Positions 21,779 to 23,633 of a DNA stretch of 23,633 bases are shown piece by piece. Location of the stretch: contig CAYOMP010000034.1 of NCBI GenBank assembly GCA_964405075.1, positions 1-23,633 on the forward strand. Reading direction: 5' to 3'. Every line of letters starts with the position of its first letter. Within the stretch, counting starts at the first letter, position 1. The position numbers and the translations under genes were made by a program. The DNA comes from CAYOMP01 sp964405075 (lineage in GTDB: Bacteria > Bacillota > Clostridia > Lachnospirales > Lachnospiraceae). The notes below the pieces were generated by a model. That model was given only the letters and a program-made list of their open reading frames with translations. It ran no database searches and was not told the DNA's origin.

Positions 21779-23128
21779 CTATAATCTCTTAAGCAATTCT
21801 TCTCTCTGTTTTTCAAAACCTGGTTTTCCAAGTAAAGCAAACATATTTTTCTTATAACTTTCAACACCTGGCTGGTCGAATGGATTTACGCCTAATACAT
21901 ATCCACTTACACCACATGCAAATTCAAAGAAATAGAATAATTCTCCCAAGTAGAACTCATTCTGTTCAGGAATATTAACTAAAAGGTTTGGAACCTGTCC
22001 ATCTGTATGTGCTAAAATAGTTCCATTCATAGCACTCTTATTAACAAAATCAACTGTCTTTCCTGCTAAATAGTTAAGTCCGTCAAGGTCTACAGGTTCT
22101 TCATTTATAGTAACTTCACATCTTGGTTTTTCAACATTCATAACTGTTTCAAACATAATTCTTGAACCGTCCTGAATGAACTGTCCCATTGAATGTAAGT
22201 CAGTTGTTAAATCAACTGCTGCTGGGAATAAGCCTTTATTGTCTTTTCCTTCACTTTCACCAAACAACTGTTTCCACCATTCTGATACATAGTGTAAGCT
22301 TGGTTCATAGTTAGCAACGATTTCAACTTCTTTACCTCTTCTAAGTAAAAGGTTTCTGATTGCAGCATACTGTAATGCATCGTTTTCTTCGAATTTGTTT
22401 TCGATAGCACGCTTTCTTCCGCTAGCTGCACCTTCCATTAATTTATCAATGTCTGCTCCACTAACTGCGATTGGAAGTAATCCTACTGCTGTTAATGCTG
22501 AGAAACGTCCACCTACATCATCAGGTACAACAAATGTTTCATATCCTTCTTCTGTTGCTAAGTTCTTTAATGCTCCCTTAGCTTTATCTGTTGTAGCGTA
22601 GATTCTCTTAGCTGCTTCTTCTTTTCCATATTTATCTTCAAGCATCTTCTTGAATACTCTAAATGCGATAGCTGGTTCTGTTGTTGTACCAGATTTTGAA
22701 ATAATGTTTACAGAGAAATCTCTTCCTTCTACTAATTCCATCAAATTACTTAAGTATGTACTGCTAATGCTGTTTCCTACAAAGTAAATTTCTGGAGTTT
22801 TTCTGATTTCTTTTGATACTGAGTTGTAGAAATTGTGTCTTAAGAATTCAATAGCGGCTCTTGCTCCTAAATATGAACCACCGATACCAATTACTAATAA
22901 AATGTCTGAATCGTTTTTAATCTTCTCTGCTGCTTTTTTAATTCTGTTAAATTCTTCTTTATCATAATCAACAGGTAAATCAATCCAACCAAGGAAGTCA
23001 TTTCCCGGACCATTTTTTTCTAACAACTGTGTTTTAGCAGCATCTACTAAACCACTCATCATTTCTACTTCTTTTTCATTAAAGAAGCATGAAGCTTTTG
23101 AATAATCAAATGTAACCTTATTTCCCAT
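21779..23128 (-). CDS. pgi: Glucose-6-phosphate isomerase
   Basis: Interconverts glucose 6-phosphate and fructose 6-phosphate in glycolysis and gluconeogenesis. The 449-residue protein has the normal length for the short Firmicutes enzyme. Seen are the phosphate-binding GIGGSYLGARA (81-91), I-S144-K-S-G-T-T-T150-EPA and DVGGRFSALTAVGLLP. The active-site stretch GQFIQDGSRIMFET and the C-terminal VNPFDQPGVESYK with the catalytic-region lysine also match. AAAGGAG lies 9 nt before the ATG. It follows the 23242-23619 gene after a 113-nt gap that holds its own promoter and a palindrome. Its terminator lies beyond an intervening repeat. Confidence 0.97.
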   Translation of the reverse strand: MGNKVTFDYSKASCFFNEKEVEMMSGLVDAAKTQLLEKNGPGNDFLGWIDLPVDYDKEEFNRIKKAAEKIKNDSDILLVIGIGGSYLGARAAIEFLRHNFYNSVSKEIRKTPEIYFVGNSISSTYLSNLMELVEGRDFSVNIISKSGTTTEPAIAFRVFKKMLEDKYGKEEAAKRIYATTDKAKGALKNLATEEGYETFVVPDDVGGRFSALTAVGLLPIAVSGADIDKLMEGAASGRKRAIENKFEENDALQYAAIRNLLLRRGKEVEIVANYEPSLHYVSEWWKQLFGESEGKDNKGLFPAAVDLTTDLHSMGQFIQDGSRIMFETVMNVEKPRCEVTINEEPVDLDGLNYLAGKTVDFVNKSAMNGTILAHTDGQVPNLLVNIPEQNEFYLGELFYFFEFACGVSGYVLGVNPFDQPGVESYKKNMFALLGKPGFEKQREELLKRL

Positions 23129-23177
23129 TATTGAGCACTCCTTTGAATAATTATTTAACTTAGGTAAAATATATTTT

Positions 23178-23194
23178 AGTTCGATATTCGAACT
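23178..23194. promoter_or_regulatory. Operator-like palindrome in the pgi leader
   Basis: AGTTCGA-TAT-TCGAACT is a perfect inverted repeat with 7-bp arms. It lies about 15-30 nt downstream of the predicted pgi transcription start, a position typical of repressor roadblocks. It does not match the Gram-positive LexA box, whose half-sites are in the opposite order. Confidence 0.55.
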
Positions 23195-23216
23195 TGTTAT
23201 TTATTTATCAATCTCT

Positions 23217-23245
23217 ATTCTAGCAAAGTGTTTAGAATTTATCAA
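23217..23245 (-). promoter_or_regulatory. Candidate promoter of pgi
   Basis: On the minus strand, TTGATA (23240-23245), 17-nt spacer and TAGAAT (23217-23222). The -35 box overlaps the stop codon of the upstream gene. Confidence 0.62.
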
Positions 23246-23619
23246 GCTAAAAATTGGTTTAATATATCTTCAATTACTTCTTCGTCATATTTGCCATTTT
23301 TCGTTAGATTATTATCATCTCTATTTTTCTTTTTTTCTATACTTTTCCCTGAATCCTGCCCACTTTGATTAGTCGTCGTTGTTTCTTCTTTCAACTTATT
23401 ATATACAAAATCACTGTCATTTATATTTATTCCCGTTATTTCATTTTCTAATTCCTGATTTACTTTTTTACTTAATATTTCTTCACCGTCTTTTGGTTTG
23501 TCCATCATATTTTCATTTTTATATTGGCTGCCATTCTCCATAGCACTGCTCTTTTTCACTGTGTCCCTTGCCAGTTCTTCTTCCTCGAGAATCCTTCTCT
23601 CATCCCTCATTCTCTCCAT
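23242..23619 (-). CDS. Hydrophilic protein of unknown function
   Basis: A 125-residue, highly charged protein rich in Glu, Lys, Asp and Asn, with no signal peptide, membrane segment or recognised domain. The N-terminus (RRILEEEELARD) and the last 15 residues (EEVIEDILNQFL) look helical; the middle is probably disordered. The ATG at 23619 directly follows an in-frame TGA, so the frame does not extend further. An ATG at 23610 has GGAGAGA only about 3 nt before it, and the window ends too soon to judge an upstream ribosome binding site, so the start is uncertain. It precedes pgi but a promoter lies between. Confidence 0.6.
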   Translation of the reverse strand: MERMRDERRILEEEELARDTVKKSSAMENGSQYKNENMMDKPKDGEEILSKKVNQELENEITGININDSDFVYNKLKEETTTTNQSGQDSGKSIEKKKNRDDNNLTKNGKYDEEVIEDILNQFLA

Positions 23620-23633
23620 TCATGTATTATCAA

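Noticed and set aside
23178..23194. LexA (SOS) box before pgi
   Set aside because: The Gram-positive LexA box is GAAC-N4-GTTC; here the half-sites are in the reverse order (GTTC...GAAC) with a different centre.

Overview
The window is about 23.6 kb of low-GC DNA. It carries strong AGGAGG-type ribosome binding sites, TTGACA/TATAAT promoters, a methionine T-box leader, Mn-dependent CBS-type pyrophosphatase, a BtuR/CobO adenosyltransferase, many lipoproteins and an IS1182-like transposase remnant. This fits a Clostridia genome, most likely a Lachnospiraceae gut or rumen bacterium; the family is an inference from gene content. A run of ten Ns at 19153-19162 shows a draft scaffold, so adjacency across that point is not proven.

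Layout. 1-1265: 5' part of metG (minus strand) with promoter and T-box leader. 1380-5249: a plus-strand DUF885 lipoprotein facing two minus-strand secreted hypothetical genes across a shared terminator. 5280-6740: a decayed IS transposase. 7146-9485: gmd-fcl, the two steps from GDP-mannose to GDP-L-fucose. 9641-10194: a cold-shock gene with promoter and terminators. 10345-11958: a eukaryotic-type hisA followed 15 nt later by a YhfC-type membrane protease. 12145-13883: an Asn/Asp-rich lipoprotein, a shikimate kinase-like gene and an XRE-cupin regulator. 14107-16108: a stand-alone OLD-family ATPase/Toprim nuclease with a four-cysteine insert. 16214-19027: a probable operon of a tail-anchored coiled-coil protein, CBS-PPase and flavin reductase. 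19347-20090: a small alarmone synthetase with a perfect-consensus promoter. 20137-21443: cobO and a DUF4405-like membrane protein. 21533-23245: pgi. 23242-23619: a hydrophilic hypothetical.

Most genes are housekeeping or small metabolic units, and I see no large defence island, prophage or CRISPR array. The less explained material is intergenic: a 38-bp palindromic element present twice with a possible relic, a roughly 155-bp repeat present twice around the DUF4405 gene, palindromes placed like operators at two promoters (DUF4405 and pgi), and a GAAA-capped hairpin beside the assembly gap. The most interesting protein is the OLD-family nuclease with its CX7CX2CX2C cluster.
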